Positions 50,877-58,855 of a DNA stretch of 64,000 nt are shown in pieces. Position numbers and translations under genes: made by a program. Source of the DNA: Bradyrhizobium diazoefficiens (GTDB lineage Bacteria > Pseudomonadota > Alphaproteobacteria > Rhizobiales > Xanthobacteraceae); the NCBI RefSeq assembly GCF_016612535.1, contig NZ_JAENXS010000002.1, positions 682,001-746,000 of the forward strand, written 5' to 3'. The first letter of the stretch is position 1; each line of letters opens with the position of its first letter. The notes beneath the pieces were generated by a model. It searched no databases. It was not told the origin of the DNA and saw nothing but the letters and a program-made list of their open reading frames with translations.

Positions 50877-52922
50877 ATGTCCAAGCAGTTGAAAACTAAA
50901 ACTAAAGACGATTTGTTCGACGGTAGCGAGCCGAAAGCCCGACCTGCCGCGAAGGCAGCTCCCCGCCCAAGCGGTGCCGAGGCCGATTACACCGCAGCCG
51001 ACATCGAGGTGCTCGAAGGCTTGGAACCAGTCCGGCGCCGGCCTGGCATGTATATCGGCGGTACTGACGAGAAGGCACTGCATCACCTCTTCGCCGAGGT
51101 CATCGACAACTCGATGGACGAGGCGCTGGCGGGACACGCGACCTTCATCGGGGTGGATTTGAGCGCGGACGGCTTTCTGACCGTGACCGACAACGGCCGC
51201 GGCATTCCGGTCGATCCGCATCCGAAGTTCCCGAAGAAGTCTGCGCTCGAAGTCATCATGTGCACGCTGCATTCGGGCGGCAAGTTCGACAGCAAGGTCT
51301 ATGAGACGTCTGGCGGCCTGCACGGTGTCGGCATCTCCGTGGTGAACGCCCTCTCCTCGCTGCTCGAGGTCGAGGTCGCCCGCAGCCAGAAACTCTACCG
51401 CATGACGTTCGAGCGCGGCCACCCGAAGGGCAAGCTCGAGGATCTCGGCAAGATCAACAACCGCCGCGGCACCCGCGTGCGCTTCAAGCCGGACACTGAC
51501 ATCTTCGGCGCCAAGGCCGCCTTCAAGCCGCAGCGGCTGTTCAAGATGACGCGCTCGAAGGCGTATCTGTTCGGCGGCGTCGAGATCCGCTGGAATTGCG
51601 CGCCCGAGCTCTTGAAGGGCGTCGAGGACGTGCCGGCGGAAGCCACCTTCCACTTTCCCGGCGGCCTGAAGGACTATCTGGCGGCGGCGATCCACGCCGA
51701 CACGCTCGTGCATCCCGACATCTTCTCCGGCAAGTCCGGCCGCAACGGCGCGCATGGCGCCTGCGAATGGGCGGTGGCCTGGACCGCGGATGCCGACGGC
51801 TTCCTCTCCTCCTACACCAACACCGTGCCGACACCCGATGGCGGCACGCACGAGTCGGGTCTGCGCAGCGCGCTGTTGCGCGGCCTGAAGGATCACGCCG
51901 AGCGCGTCGGCCAGGGCAAGCGCGCCTCGTCCATCACCTCGGAAGACGTCATGGTGGGCGCGGCCGTGATGCTCTCTGTATTCGTACGCGAGCCTGAATT
52001 TCAGGGCCAGACCAAGGATCGCCTCGCCACCGCCGAAGCTCAGCGCATCGTCGAACAGGCGATGAAGGATCCGTTCGACCATTGGCTATCGGGCAATCCG
52101 AACATGGCCAACAGGCTGCTCGACTTCGTCATCGACCGCGCCGAAGAGCGGCTGCGGCGTCGCCAGGAAAAGGAGACGGCGCGCAAGACCGCCGGCAAGA
52201 AGCTGCGCCTGCCCGGCAAGCTCGCCGATTGCAGCGATGCGGGCACCGAAGGCTCCGAGCTTTTCATCGTCGAGGGTGACTCGGCCGGCGGCAGCGCCAA
52301 GCAGGCGCGCGACCGCAAGACCCAGGCCGTGCTGCCGCTGCGCGGCAAGATCCTCAACGTCGCTTCCGCCGGCAAGGACAAGCTGACCGCGAACACCCAG
52401 CTCTCCGACCTCGTGCAGGCGATCGGCTGCGGCCAGCTCGCGCAGTATCGCGAAGAGGATTTGCGCTACCAGCGCATCATCATCATGACCGACGCCGACG
52501 TCGACGGCGCCCACATTGCTTCGCTGCTGATCACCTTCTTCTATCGGCAAATGCCACGGCTGATCGACGAGGGGCATCTCTTCCTCGCGGTGCCGCCGCT
52601 CTACAAGCTGACCCACGGCACCAAATCGGTCTATGCGCGCGACGACAAGCACAAGGAAGAGCTGATCAAGAGCGCGTTCAACGCCAACGCCAAGGTCGAG
52701 GTGAATCGCTTCAAAGGCCTCGGCGAGATGATGCCGGCGCAGCTCAAGGAGACCACCATGGATCCGGCCAAGCGGACCATGCTGAAGGTGGTGCTGCTCG
52801 CCGACGATCGCGACACCACGGCGGATTCGGTGGAGCGCCTGATGGGCACCAAGGCCGAGGCGCGCTTCGCCTTCATCTCGGACAAGGCCGAGTTCGCGAG
52901 CGAAGAGCTGCTCGACGTCTGA
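50877..52922 (+). CDS. parE: DNA topoisomerase IV subunit B
   Basis: 681 residues from the ATG at 50877 (an earlier in-frame GTG-type start at 50847 is less likely). GHKL ATPase motifs EVIDNSMDEALAG and TSGGLHGVGISVVNALS, the TOPRIM motif FIVEGDSAGGSAKQARDRKTQAVLPLRGKILNV and TDADVDGAHI. It decatenates daughter chromosomes with ParC. Length below 700 and the AKQARDR motif favour ParE over GyrB, which in this group is longer. A low-complexity N-terminal 40 residues is variable. A terminator follows the stop. Confidence 0.95.
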   Translation: MSKQLKTKTKDDLFDGSEPKARPAAKAAPRPSGAEADYTAADIEVLEGLEPVRRRPGMYIGGTDEKALHHLFAEVIDNSMDEALAGHATFIGVDLSADGFLTVTDNGRGIPVDPHPKFPKKSALEVIMCTLHSGGKFDSKVYETSGGLHGVGISVVNALSSLLEVEVARSQKLYRMTFERGHPKGKLEDLGKINNRRGTRVRFKPDTDIFGAKAAFKPQRLFKMTRSKAYLFGGVEIRWNCAPELLKGVEDVPAEATFHFPGGLKDYLAAAIHADTLVHPDIFSGKSGRNGAHGACEWAVAWTADADGFLSSYTNTVPTPDGGTHESGLRSALLRGLKDHAERVGQGKRASSITSEDVMVGAAVMLSVFVREPEFQGQTKDRLATAEAQRIVEQAMKDPFDHWLSGNPNMANRLLDFVIDRAEERLRRRQEKETARKTAGKKLRLPGKLADCSDAGTEGSELFIVEGDSAGGSAKQARDRKTQAVLPLRGKILNVASAGKDKLTANTQLSDLVQAIGCGQLAQYREEDLRYQRIIIMTDADVDGAHIASLLITFFYRQMPRLIDEGHLFLAVPPLYKLTHGTKSVYARDDKHKEELIKSAFNANAKVEVNRFKGLGEMMPAQLKETTMDPAKRTMLKVVLLADDRDTTADSVERLMGTKAEARFAFISDKAEFASEELLDV

Positions 52923-53338
52923 CGCTTGCGATTCCCGCTCAAAAGCCCCGGCCGAGGCAGGGGCTTTTTCACGTGAGGGCGGCGGTGCAGCGATTCATCC
53001 GCGGCAAACCGGCTCTCCAAGTACGACTCGGCCAACGACTCACTGAGGAAGGGCCAACGCCAGGGCTGAGGCAGGACTGCCTTTATTTCTGACTAAGGCG
53101 AATTCCTAACGAAAACTTACCCGAAGGGAGAGGTCCAAAGATTCGCATAATCTATTGAAATTACATAACTTTTCGTGAACCCTGTGACCGTGATACAATA
53201 CCCCTCCAGCTGACGTTTCCCGGCGACTGTGCCTGCCCTGCAACAGCATTTCGGCGAGAACCGGCTATAGTCCGGGCATCAGTTGAGACGAACTTCGGTG
53301 CGCTCGCGCCTGCTACAGACCAAAGTTGGGGATTTATC
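52923..53338. other. intergenic region between parE and the first OMP gene
   Basis: 416 bases. It holds the parE terminator (52943-52968), an AT-rich stretch about 53140-53200, and near 53238-53268 a block that recurs ahead of the next OMP gene (CTGCAACAGCATTTCGGCG, then GAACCGGCTATAG). That block is probably promoter DNA copied with the gene. No ORF is supported. Confidence 0.55.
52943..52970 (+). terminator. parE terminator
   Basis: AAAGCCCC (52943-52950) and GGGGCTTT (52961-52968) form a hairpin with a 10-base loop, followed by a run of five T. Confidence 0.85.
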
Positions 53339-54121
53339 ATGAAGAAGATTTTGCTGGCTCTGACCGCGGTTGCGGCAATGACCGGTTCGGCCTCGGCGGC
53401 CGACCTTGCGGCCCGTCCCTACGTAAAGGCCCCGATGGCGGCTCCGGTCGCCAACTGGACCGGCTTCTACATCTTCGGCGGTGGCGGCGGCGGCCTCTCG
53501 AACTCCGACCAGCAGATCCGCGACACCGCGACCGGCACGCCGCTGACCATCACCCAGCGTCAGGGTGGCTCGGGCTGGTTCGGCACCGTCGGCCTCGGCT
53601 ACGACTGGCAGTTCAGCGGCACCTGGGTCGCCGGCGTGTTCGCCGACGGGCAGTTCGGCAGCATCCGTTCCACGGTGCAGGATCCGCTCTTTGGCATCAC
53701 CGGCAACCAGAAGCTGGAAGACTCCTGGGCCGCTGGTGTGCGCCTCGGTTGGCTGGTTGCTCCGAACGTTCTCTCCTACGTCAACGGCGGTTACTCGGGC
53801 GCCCACTTCGGCAGCACCAGCTTCATGACCCTGGCTGGCGCGCCGGCCGGCGCTCACCTCAACGGCTACAATCGCAATGGCTGGTTCGTCGGAGGCGGCG
53901 TCGAGAACAACCTGAACATCTTCGGCATCCAGTCGCCCGGCTGGTTCATGAAGACCGAGTATCGTTCGGCCTTCTACAACGCCAAGACACAGGATGAACT
54001 GATCGACGGCACCAACCTCCCGACCGGCAACAGCATCCGTGCCAACAGCTGGAACCAGACGATCTCGACCTCGCTGGTCTACCGCTTCAACTGGACCGGT
54101 CCGGTCGTCGCAAAGTACTGA
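53339..54121 (+). CDS. Omp31-type outer membrane beta-barrel protein (copy 1)
   Basis: 260 residues. Signal peptide (MKKILLALTAVAAMTGSASA), then AADLAARPYVKAPMAAPVANWTGFY, the standard start of these small eight-stranded barrels in Bradyrhizobium and Brucella, and a C-terminus ending LVYRFNWTGPVVAKY with alternating hydrophobic residues. It inserts in the outer membrane; the function may be structural or porin-like. It is followed by its own terminator and a duplicate gene sharing the upstream region. Confidence 0.9.
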   Translation: MKKILLALTAVAAMTGSASAADLAARPYVKAPMAAPVANWTGFYIFGGGGGGLSNSDQQIRDTATGTPLTITQRQGGSGWFGTVGLGYDWQFSGTWVAGVFADGQFGSIRSTVQDPLFGITGNQKLEDSWAAGVRLGWLVAPNVLSYVNGGYSGAHFGSTSFMTLAGAPAGAHLNGYNRNGWFVGGGVENNLNIFGIQSPGWFMKTEYRSAFYNAKTQDELIDGTNLPTGNSIRANSWNQTISTSLVYRFNWTGPVVAKY

Positions 54122-54458
54122 TCTGATCTGAACCCAGTCTCAGACGTCAAAGCCCCGGTATCGCCCGGGGCTTTTTCGTATGCCGAGCACGCCCCTGCGA
54201 TCGAATCTCGTCCATCACAGGCTTGAGCATCGACTGGACAGCTGGCACAGCGTCTGACGTCCAAGTCCGCATGTAGTGTCACAGACCGTGCGGATGGCAG
54301 CAAAAGTCCGTGCACGTCGCGCCAAGCCACACGGCCGTTACAGCCATGTATCTGGTCTGCAACAGCATTTCGGCGGGAACTGGTTATGGTTCGGATGTCC
54401 GACGACTCCGAATTCGGAGCGCTCACGCCTGCCCGTTGAACCAAGATTGGGATTTCAA
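54122..54458. other. intergenic region between the tandem OMP genes
   Basis: 337 bases with the copy 1 terminator (54149-54176) and, from about 54357, a block matching that ahead of copy 1 (CTGCAACAGCATTTCGGCG, then GGAACTGGTTATGG). The rest has no supported feature. Confidence 0.55.
54149..54176 (+). terminator. terminator after OMP copy 1
   Basis: AAAGCCCCGG (54149-54158) pairs with CCGGGGCTTT (54165-54174) around a TATCGC loop, followed by Ts. Confidence 0.88.
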
Positions 54459-55232
54459 ATGAAGAAGCTTTTGCTCGCTCTGACCGCGATGGCGGTGATG
54501 ACCGGATCGGCCTCGGCGGCTGACCTCGCCGCGCGGCCCTACACTAAGGCTCCGATGGCTGCGGCTCCGGTCGCCAACTGGAGCGGCTGCTACGTCGGCG
54601 CCGGTGGTGGCGGCGCGATGTCGAACAATGATTACAACGATTTCACCACTGCCACGGGCGCTGTGCTCGACAACAATCTGACGGGCGGTGCCCGCGGTTG
54701 GTTCGGCACGGTTCAGGGCGGTTGCGACTACCAGTTCAACAATTGGGTGGTCGGCGCCTTCGCAGATTACGATTTCATGGACGTACACGGAGACCACGGC
54801 TTTGCCGGCGCCTTCACGGGTCAGCAAAAACAAGACTGGCAATGGGCTGTCGGCGGCCGCGTCGGCTATCTGGTCCTGCCGCAACTCTTGACTTACGTTT
54901 CCGGTGGCTACACCCAGGCACACTGGAAGGGTACGACCTTCTTCTTCCCTGGTATCGCGGCTGCCGCGTTCTCGGCGCCTGGCTTCACCAAAGGTGGCTG
55001 GTTCATTGGCACAGGCGATGAATATGCCTTGACCAGCTTCCTGCCTGGCCTGTTCTGGAAGACCGAGTACCGGTACTCGGAGTTCGACCGCGCTAATGTC
55101 GCGGTTTCCGACTTTGCGACTGGCCTTCCGACAGGATTTAGCCAGACTGAGAAGCTTCGCGAGCACAGCGTGCGCAGCGAACTCGTGTATCGCTTCAACT
55201 GGGGCGGTGCGCCGCTCGTCGCGAAGTACTGA
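54459..55232 (+). CDS. Omp31-type outer membrane beta-barrel protein (copy 2, with two cysteines)
   Basis: 257 residues from the ATG at 54459. It shares with copy 1 the signal peptide, the AADLAARPY start and the C-terminal LVYRFNW..LVAKY pattern, but the middle has diverged. Where relatives have WTGFYVG it has WSGCYVG (C44), and QGGCDYQ (C89) where a Gly or Tyr is expected. The cysteines could form a disulfide within the barrel. It follows copy 1 by 337 bases and has its own terminator. Confidence 0.9.
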   Translation: MKKLLLALTAMAVMTGSASAADLAARPYTKAPMAAAPVANWSGCYVGAGGGGAMSNNDYNDFTTATGAVLDNNLTGGARGWFGTVQGGCDYQFNNWVVGAFADYDFMDVHGDHGFAGAFTGQQKQDWQWAVGGRVGYLVLPQLLTYVSGGYTQAHWKGTTFFFPGIAAAAFSAPGFTKGGWFIGTGDEYALTSFLPGLFWKTEYRYSEFDRANVAVSDFATGLPTGFSQTEKLREHSVRSELVYRFNWGGAPLVAKY

Positions 55233-55257
55233 GACGACCTCGACAGTCGGACGAGCA

Positions 55258-55286
55258 AAAAGCCCCGGCAATTCCGGGGCTTTTTA
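55258..55286 (+). terminator. terminator after OMP copy 2
   Basis: AAAAGCCCCGG (55258-55268) pairs with CCGGGGCTTTT (55274-55284) around CAATT, with a T-run. Confidence 0.9.
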
Positions 55287-55491
55287 GTTGCGAGCCGCTG
55301 ACCTTGCGCGAGCCTCCCAAGCCCCGTACGCAGACCTTTCCCGCGCACAAAACTACGCCGCCCGCCGGGAGATTAGGCCCGCGGCATTGTATCCGGACCA
55401 AAGCTGCGGTTACTGTGCTGCTCGAGTTTCCGGCAGCAGACGTCGTTAGTCGCGCGTGGCGCTGCAAATGCAGATCAATCCGGAGGAATGC

Positions 55492-55677
55492 ATGCGCAGA
55501 TTTCTGCTAATCGCAGGCCTGCTCGCCCTCGCCCTCGGGCTGCTCTGGATCGGACAAGGCACGGGAACCGTCGCCTGGCCGCGATCGAGCTTCATGATCA
55601 ACCAGCTGCAATGGGCGGGCTATGGCGCGGCGATGGCCGGCTTCGGGCTGGTCCTGATCTGGCAGAGCAAGCAATAG
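55492..55677 (+). CDS. small membrane protein
   Basis: 61 residues from the ATG at 55492, preceded by GGAGGA. Two hydrophobic segments (FLLIAGLLALALGLLWIGQG and WAGYGAAMAGFGLVLIWQ) separated by a short polar loop (TGTVAWPRSSFMINQLQ). Such two-helix proteins are widespread in Bradyrhizobium and have no known function. The next gene is an SDR that starts about 30 bases downstream, so they may be co-transcribed. Confidence 0.7.
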   Translation: MRRFLLIAGLLALALGLLWIGQGTGTVAWPRSSFMINQLQWAGYGAAMAGFGLVLIWQSKQ

Positions 55678-55708
55678 AAGAAACGCAAGCAAAAAAGGGA
55701 ATACAAGC

Positions 55709-56479
55709 ATGACATCCAGCCGGTTCGAACTCCGCGGCAAAGTCGCGATCGTCACAGGAGGCAATGGCGGCATCGGGCTTGGGCTCGCGCACGGACTCGC
55801 CGATGCCGGCGCCAGCATCGCTGTGGTCGGACGCAACGAAGCCAAGTCGGCCGCAGCGGTCGCCGACCTCAAGCAGCGTGGCGTGAAGGCGATCGCCGTC
55901 ACGACCGACGTGACCGACAAGGCCGCTATCGCCGCGATGATCGACCGCGTCGTCAAGGAGCTCGGCCGCATCGACATCCTGATCAACAACGCCGGCATGA
56001 GCATCCGCAAGCCGCCACACGAGCTCGAGCTCGACGAGTGGAACAAGGTGATCGACACCAACCTCACCAGCGCCTTCCTCTGCTCGAAGCTGGCCTACCC
56101 GGCGCTGAAGGCGTCGGGCAACGGCAAGGTGATCAACATCGGCTCGATGATGTCGATCTTCGGCGCGAGCTTCGCGACCGCCTATGCAGCGAGCAAGGGC
56201 GGCATCGTGCAGTACACGCGCGCCTGCGCCAACGCCTGGGCGCCCGACAACATCCAGGTCAACGCCATCCTGCCGGGCTGGATCGACACCGATCTCACCC
56301 GCGGCGCGCGGAAGCAGGTAGCGGGATTGCACGAGCGCGTGCTGGCGCGCACGCCGGCGGGGCGCTGGGGCGACATCGACGACTTCGCCGGCATTGCCGT
56401 GTTTCTCGCCTCGTCAGCCTCGAACTTTGTCACGGGCACGGCGATCCCGGTCGATGGCGGTTTCTCGGTCATGGCCTGA
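55709..56479 (+). CDS. SDR-family oxidoreductase (gluconate/KDG dehydrogenase-like)
   Basis: 256 residues. Rossmann motif VTGGNGGIGLGLA, an arginine near the end of beta-2 (VVGRNE) suggesting NADP use, NNAG, SMMSIFGASFATAYAASKGG with catalytic Ser and YxxxK (A-A-Y-A-A-S-K), and PGWIDTDLT. It resembles gluconate 5-dehydrogenase and 2-dehydro-3-deoxygluconate 5-dehydrogenase families. The substrate is uncertain. Confidence 0.88.
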   Translation: MTSSRFELRGKVAIVTGGNGGIGLGLAHGLADAGASIAVVGRNEAKSAAAVADLKQRGVKAIAVTTDVTDKAAIAAMIDRVVKELGRIDILINNAGMSIRKPPHELELDEWNKVIDTNLTSAFLCSKLAYPALKASGNGKVINIGSMMSIFGASFATAYAASKGGIVQYTRACANAWAPDNIQVNAILPGWIDTDLTRGARKQVAGLHERVLARTPAGRWGDIDDFAGIAVFLASSASNFVTGTAIPVDGGFSVMA

Positions 56480-56504
56480 GCCGCCGTCGCGTCACACAAA
56501 AAAG

Positions 56505-56527
56505 AAGCCCCGGCAATGCCGGGGCTT
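56505..56527. terminator. bidirectional terminator between SDR and OMP genes
   Basis: AAGCCCCGGC (56505-56514) and GCCGGGGCTT (56518-56527) with an AAT loop, flanked by A- and T-rich sequence on opposite sides, suits the convergent SDR and OMP genes. Confidence 0.8.
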
Positions 56528-56573
56528 TAAATTTGGAAGTGATCGTCTTTTTTGCTGATTGGTCGTTTGTTGC

Positions 56574-57341
56574 TCAGTAGCGGCCGATGACCGGCGCGTC
56601 GAACTTGTAGCTCGCACGCACGACGGCCCACTGGATGTCGCGCGGCTTGGCGTCGAACGTGTAGTTCCCGGAGAGGCCGCCGAGTTGATAGGTCTGGCTG
56701 CCGAAGGCCGCGTAGTTGTATTCGAGGCCGACGATCCAGTTGCGGGTTATGCCGTATTCCCAGCCGGCGCCGACGGTCCAGCCGTTGGCCCAGTGGGTCT
56801 GACCGCCCGAGCCCGTCGCCACGCCGACCGTGTCGGTGACGTTGAGACGGTTGTTGACGCCGGCATAGCCGCCCTTGAAGTAGAACAGATTGTTCTGCAC
56901 GGCGAAGCCGGCGCGACCGACAACGGTCGCGAGGACGTTCGCACGCCAGCTGAACACGTCGTCGCCCGCACCGAAAGCGGTGTTCACGACGGTGCCTTTG
57001 TTGTCGAGGCCGGAGATCGTGCCTTCCATGCCGAACACGTAGTTGTTGGCCTGCCAGTTGTAGCCGATCTGGGCACCGCCCATGATGCCGGCACCGCGCT
57101 GGCGATAGCCCTGGCCCGGCGTCAGATCGCCGAACGGCGCACCGACGCCATTGTTGATGAACTGCTCGTTGGTCCAGGCGCCACCGATATGGCCGCCGAC
57201 ATAGAAGCCGGTCCAGTTGAACAGCGGCTCGATATAGGCAGGCGCCTTCGTGTAGCGCGCACCGAGATCGGCCGCGGAAGCGGCACCGGTCGAGACCAGC
57301 GCGGTCGTGCAGGCGAAGGCAGCAATCAATTTGTTACGCAT
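56574..57341 (-). CDS. Omp25/31-type outer membrane beta-barrel protein
   Basis: 255 residues from the ATG at 57339-57341. Signal peptide (KLIAAFACTTALVSTGAASA), then AADLGARYTKAPAYIEPLFNWTGFYVGGHIGGAW, a midsection with GAQIGYNWQANNYVFGMEG, and a C-terminus ending ASYKFDAPVIGRY. It is a small eight-stranded barrel of the same superfamily as the tandem pair, but with a different signal peptide and ending, so it is not a recent copy of them. Confidence 0.9.
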   Translation of the reverse strand: MRNKLIAAFACTTALVSTGAASAADLGARYTKAPAYIEPLFNWTGFYVGGHIGGAWTNEQFINNGVGAPFGDLTPGQGYRQRGAGIMGGAQIGYNWQANNYVFGMEGTISGLDNKGTVVNTAFGAGDDVFSWRANVLATVVGRAGFAVQNNLFYFKGGYAGVNNRLNVTDTVGVATGSGGQTHWANGWTVGAGWEYGITRNWIVGLEYNYAAFGSQTYQLGGLSGNYTFDAKPRDIQWAVVRASYKFDAPVIGRY

Positions 57342-57520
57342 GGTACACCCCGTGTCCTTTGATGGGCGCACGCTCACACGCAGTTCTTACTCAAATTTGA
57401 ATCAAGAGAGTTAAGGCGCCGGATTGGCATCCAGCAGCCTTTGAATCCGATTGGGCTGTTGCACGCACGCAACGCAGAAGCCGCAATTTAACGCAGCATT
57501 ATCCCTACCAAATCGCTACG

Positions 57521-58777
57521 TCAGGATGCCGGCGCGGCTTTCGACTGCACGTGCTCGGGGCGCACACCGATGGCGATGAAGCGCGCGGGAATGCCCTGGA
57601 GCCACGGCACTGCGGAGATCAGGCGCAGGATCAGCGGCACCTTGAGCGGCCGATCGGCACCTTTCAGCGCGCCTTTGATGATGTTGTTCTGCACGACCAC
57701 CTGCATTGCCTGCGTCATCTTCACCGGGAACTCGCGGCGGCGCCTGATGGCATCGAGCTCTTCCTCGGATGGACAGCCGTGCGCCAGCCTCGCAGCCAGC
57801 AGGTTGGCGGTCGCGACCGCATCCTGCACGGCAAGATTGACGCCGACGCCGCCGACCGGCGACATCGCATGCGCGGCATCGCCGATGCAGAGCAGGCCCG
57901 GCCGCGTCCAGTGTGTCAGGCGGTTGATCGCGACGGTGAGAAGCTTGACGTCGTCAAAGCTCTTCACGTCGGCGATTCCGCGCTTGAGGACGGGCGCCAT
58001 GCGCACGACGTCGTCGAGCAACGCCTGCAATCCCCTCGCCTTCACCGCATCGTATTGCCCCTTGGCGATGACATAGGCGCACTGCCAGTAGTCGCCGCGG
58101 TCGAAGGTGACCATCATCTTGCCGGGCTCGACACGCGCGAACAAATTCTCGGTCTCGCCGGGAGTTCGCCCCGCGCGGAACCACAGCACGTCCATCGGCG
58201 CACCGATCTCCTCCGCGCTGAGGCCTGCGCGCTCGCGCACCGTCGAGTGCCGGCCGTCGCAGGCAAGAGCGAGATCGGCCTCGATGTCGATCATGCCGTC
58301 CGGCGTCTGCGCGCGCACACCGGCAATGGTTTCGCCGTTGCGGATCAGGTCGACCGCCTCCGTGCTCATCAAAACCTCGAGCGAGGCGAAGCGCTTGCCG
58401 GCCTCGCGCAGGAAATTCAGAAAGTCCCATTGCGGCATGAAAGCGATGAACGGGTACTTTGTGTTGAGCCGGCTGAGATCGGCGATCCGCACCTTGGTGC
58501 CGCCGAACAGGCCGTCAAGCGTCTGCAACTGCTGATGCGGCAGCCTCAGGAAACCGTCGATCAGGCCGAGCTCGTCCATAACCTGGAGCGTCGAGGGATG
58601 CACGGTGTCGCCGCGGAAATCACGGAAGAAATCCGCGTGCTTCTCCAGCACCACGACGTCGATGCCGGCGCGTCCCAGGAGATAGCCGAGCATCATCCCG
58701 GCCGGCCCGCCGCCGACGATACAGCAGCGGACTTTCCGGACGCGCGATGCGGGTTGACCTGACGTGACTGTTTCCAT
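57521..58777 (-). CDS. FAD-dependent monooxygenase (PHBH/UbiH-like)
   Basis: 418 residues. FAD motifs in order: CCIVGGGPAGMMLGYLLGRAG (dinucleotide binding), DGRHSTVRE (DG motif, residues about 175), and LLCIGDAAHAMSPVGGVGVNLAVQDA (second FAD motif). It belongs to the para-hydroxybenzoate hydroxylase class that hydroxylates aromatics with NAD(P)H; the substrate is not evident. It has no partner gene and no signal peptide. Confidence 0.9.
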   Translation of the reverse strand: METVTSGQPASRVRKVRCCIVGGGPAGMMLGYLLGRAGIDVVVLEKHADFFRDFRGDTVHPSTLQVMDELGLIDGFLRLPHQQLQTLDGLFGGTKVRIADLSRLNTKYPFIAFMPQWDFLNFLREAGKRFASLEVLMSTEAVDLIRNGETIAGVRAQTPDGMIDIEADLALACDGRHSTVRERAGLSAEEIGAPMDVLWFRAGRTPGETENLFARVEPGKMMVTFDRGDYWQCAYVIAKGQYDAVKARGLQALLDDVVRMAPVLKRGIADVKSFDDVKLLTVAINRLTHWTRPGLLCIGDAAHAMSPVGGVGVNLAVQDAVATANLLAARLAHGCPSEEELDAIRRRREFPVKMTQAMQVVVQNNIIKGALKGADRPLKVPLILRLISAVPWLQGIPARFIAIGVRPEHVQSKAAPAS

Positions 58778-58855
58778 GACCGGCTCTCACTGCTGCATCG
58801 TCGGCTGATTGTAGCGCCTGCGCGCGTCGAGAGCATGTTCAATTTGAGAAACCGC

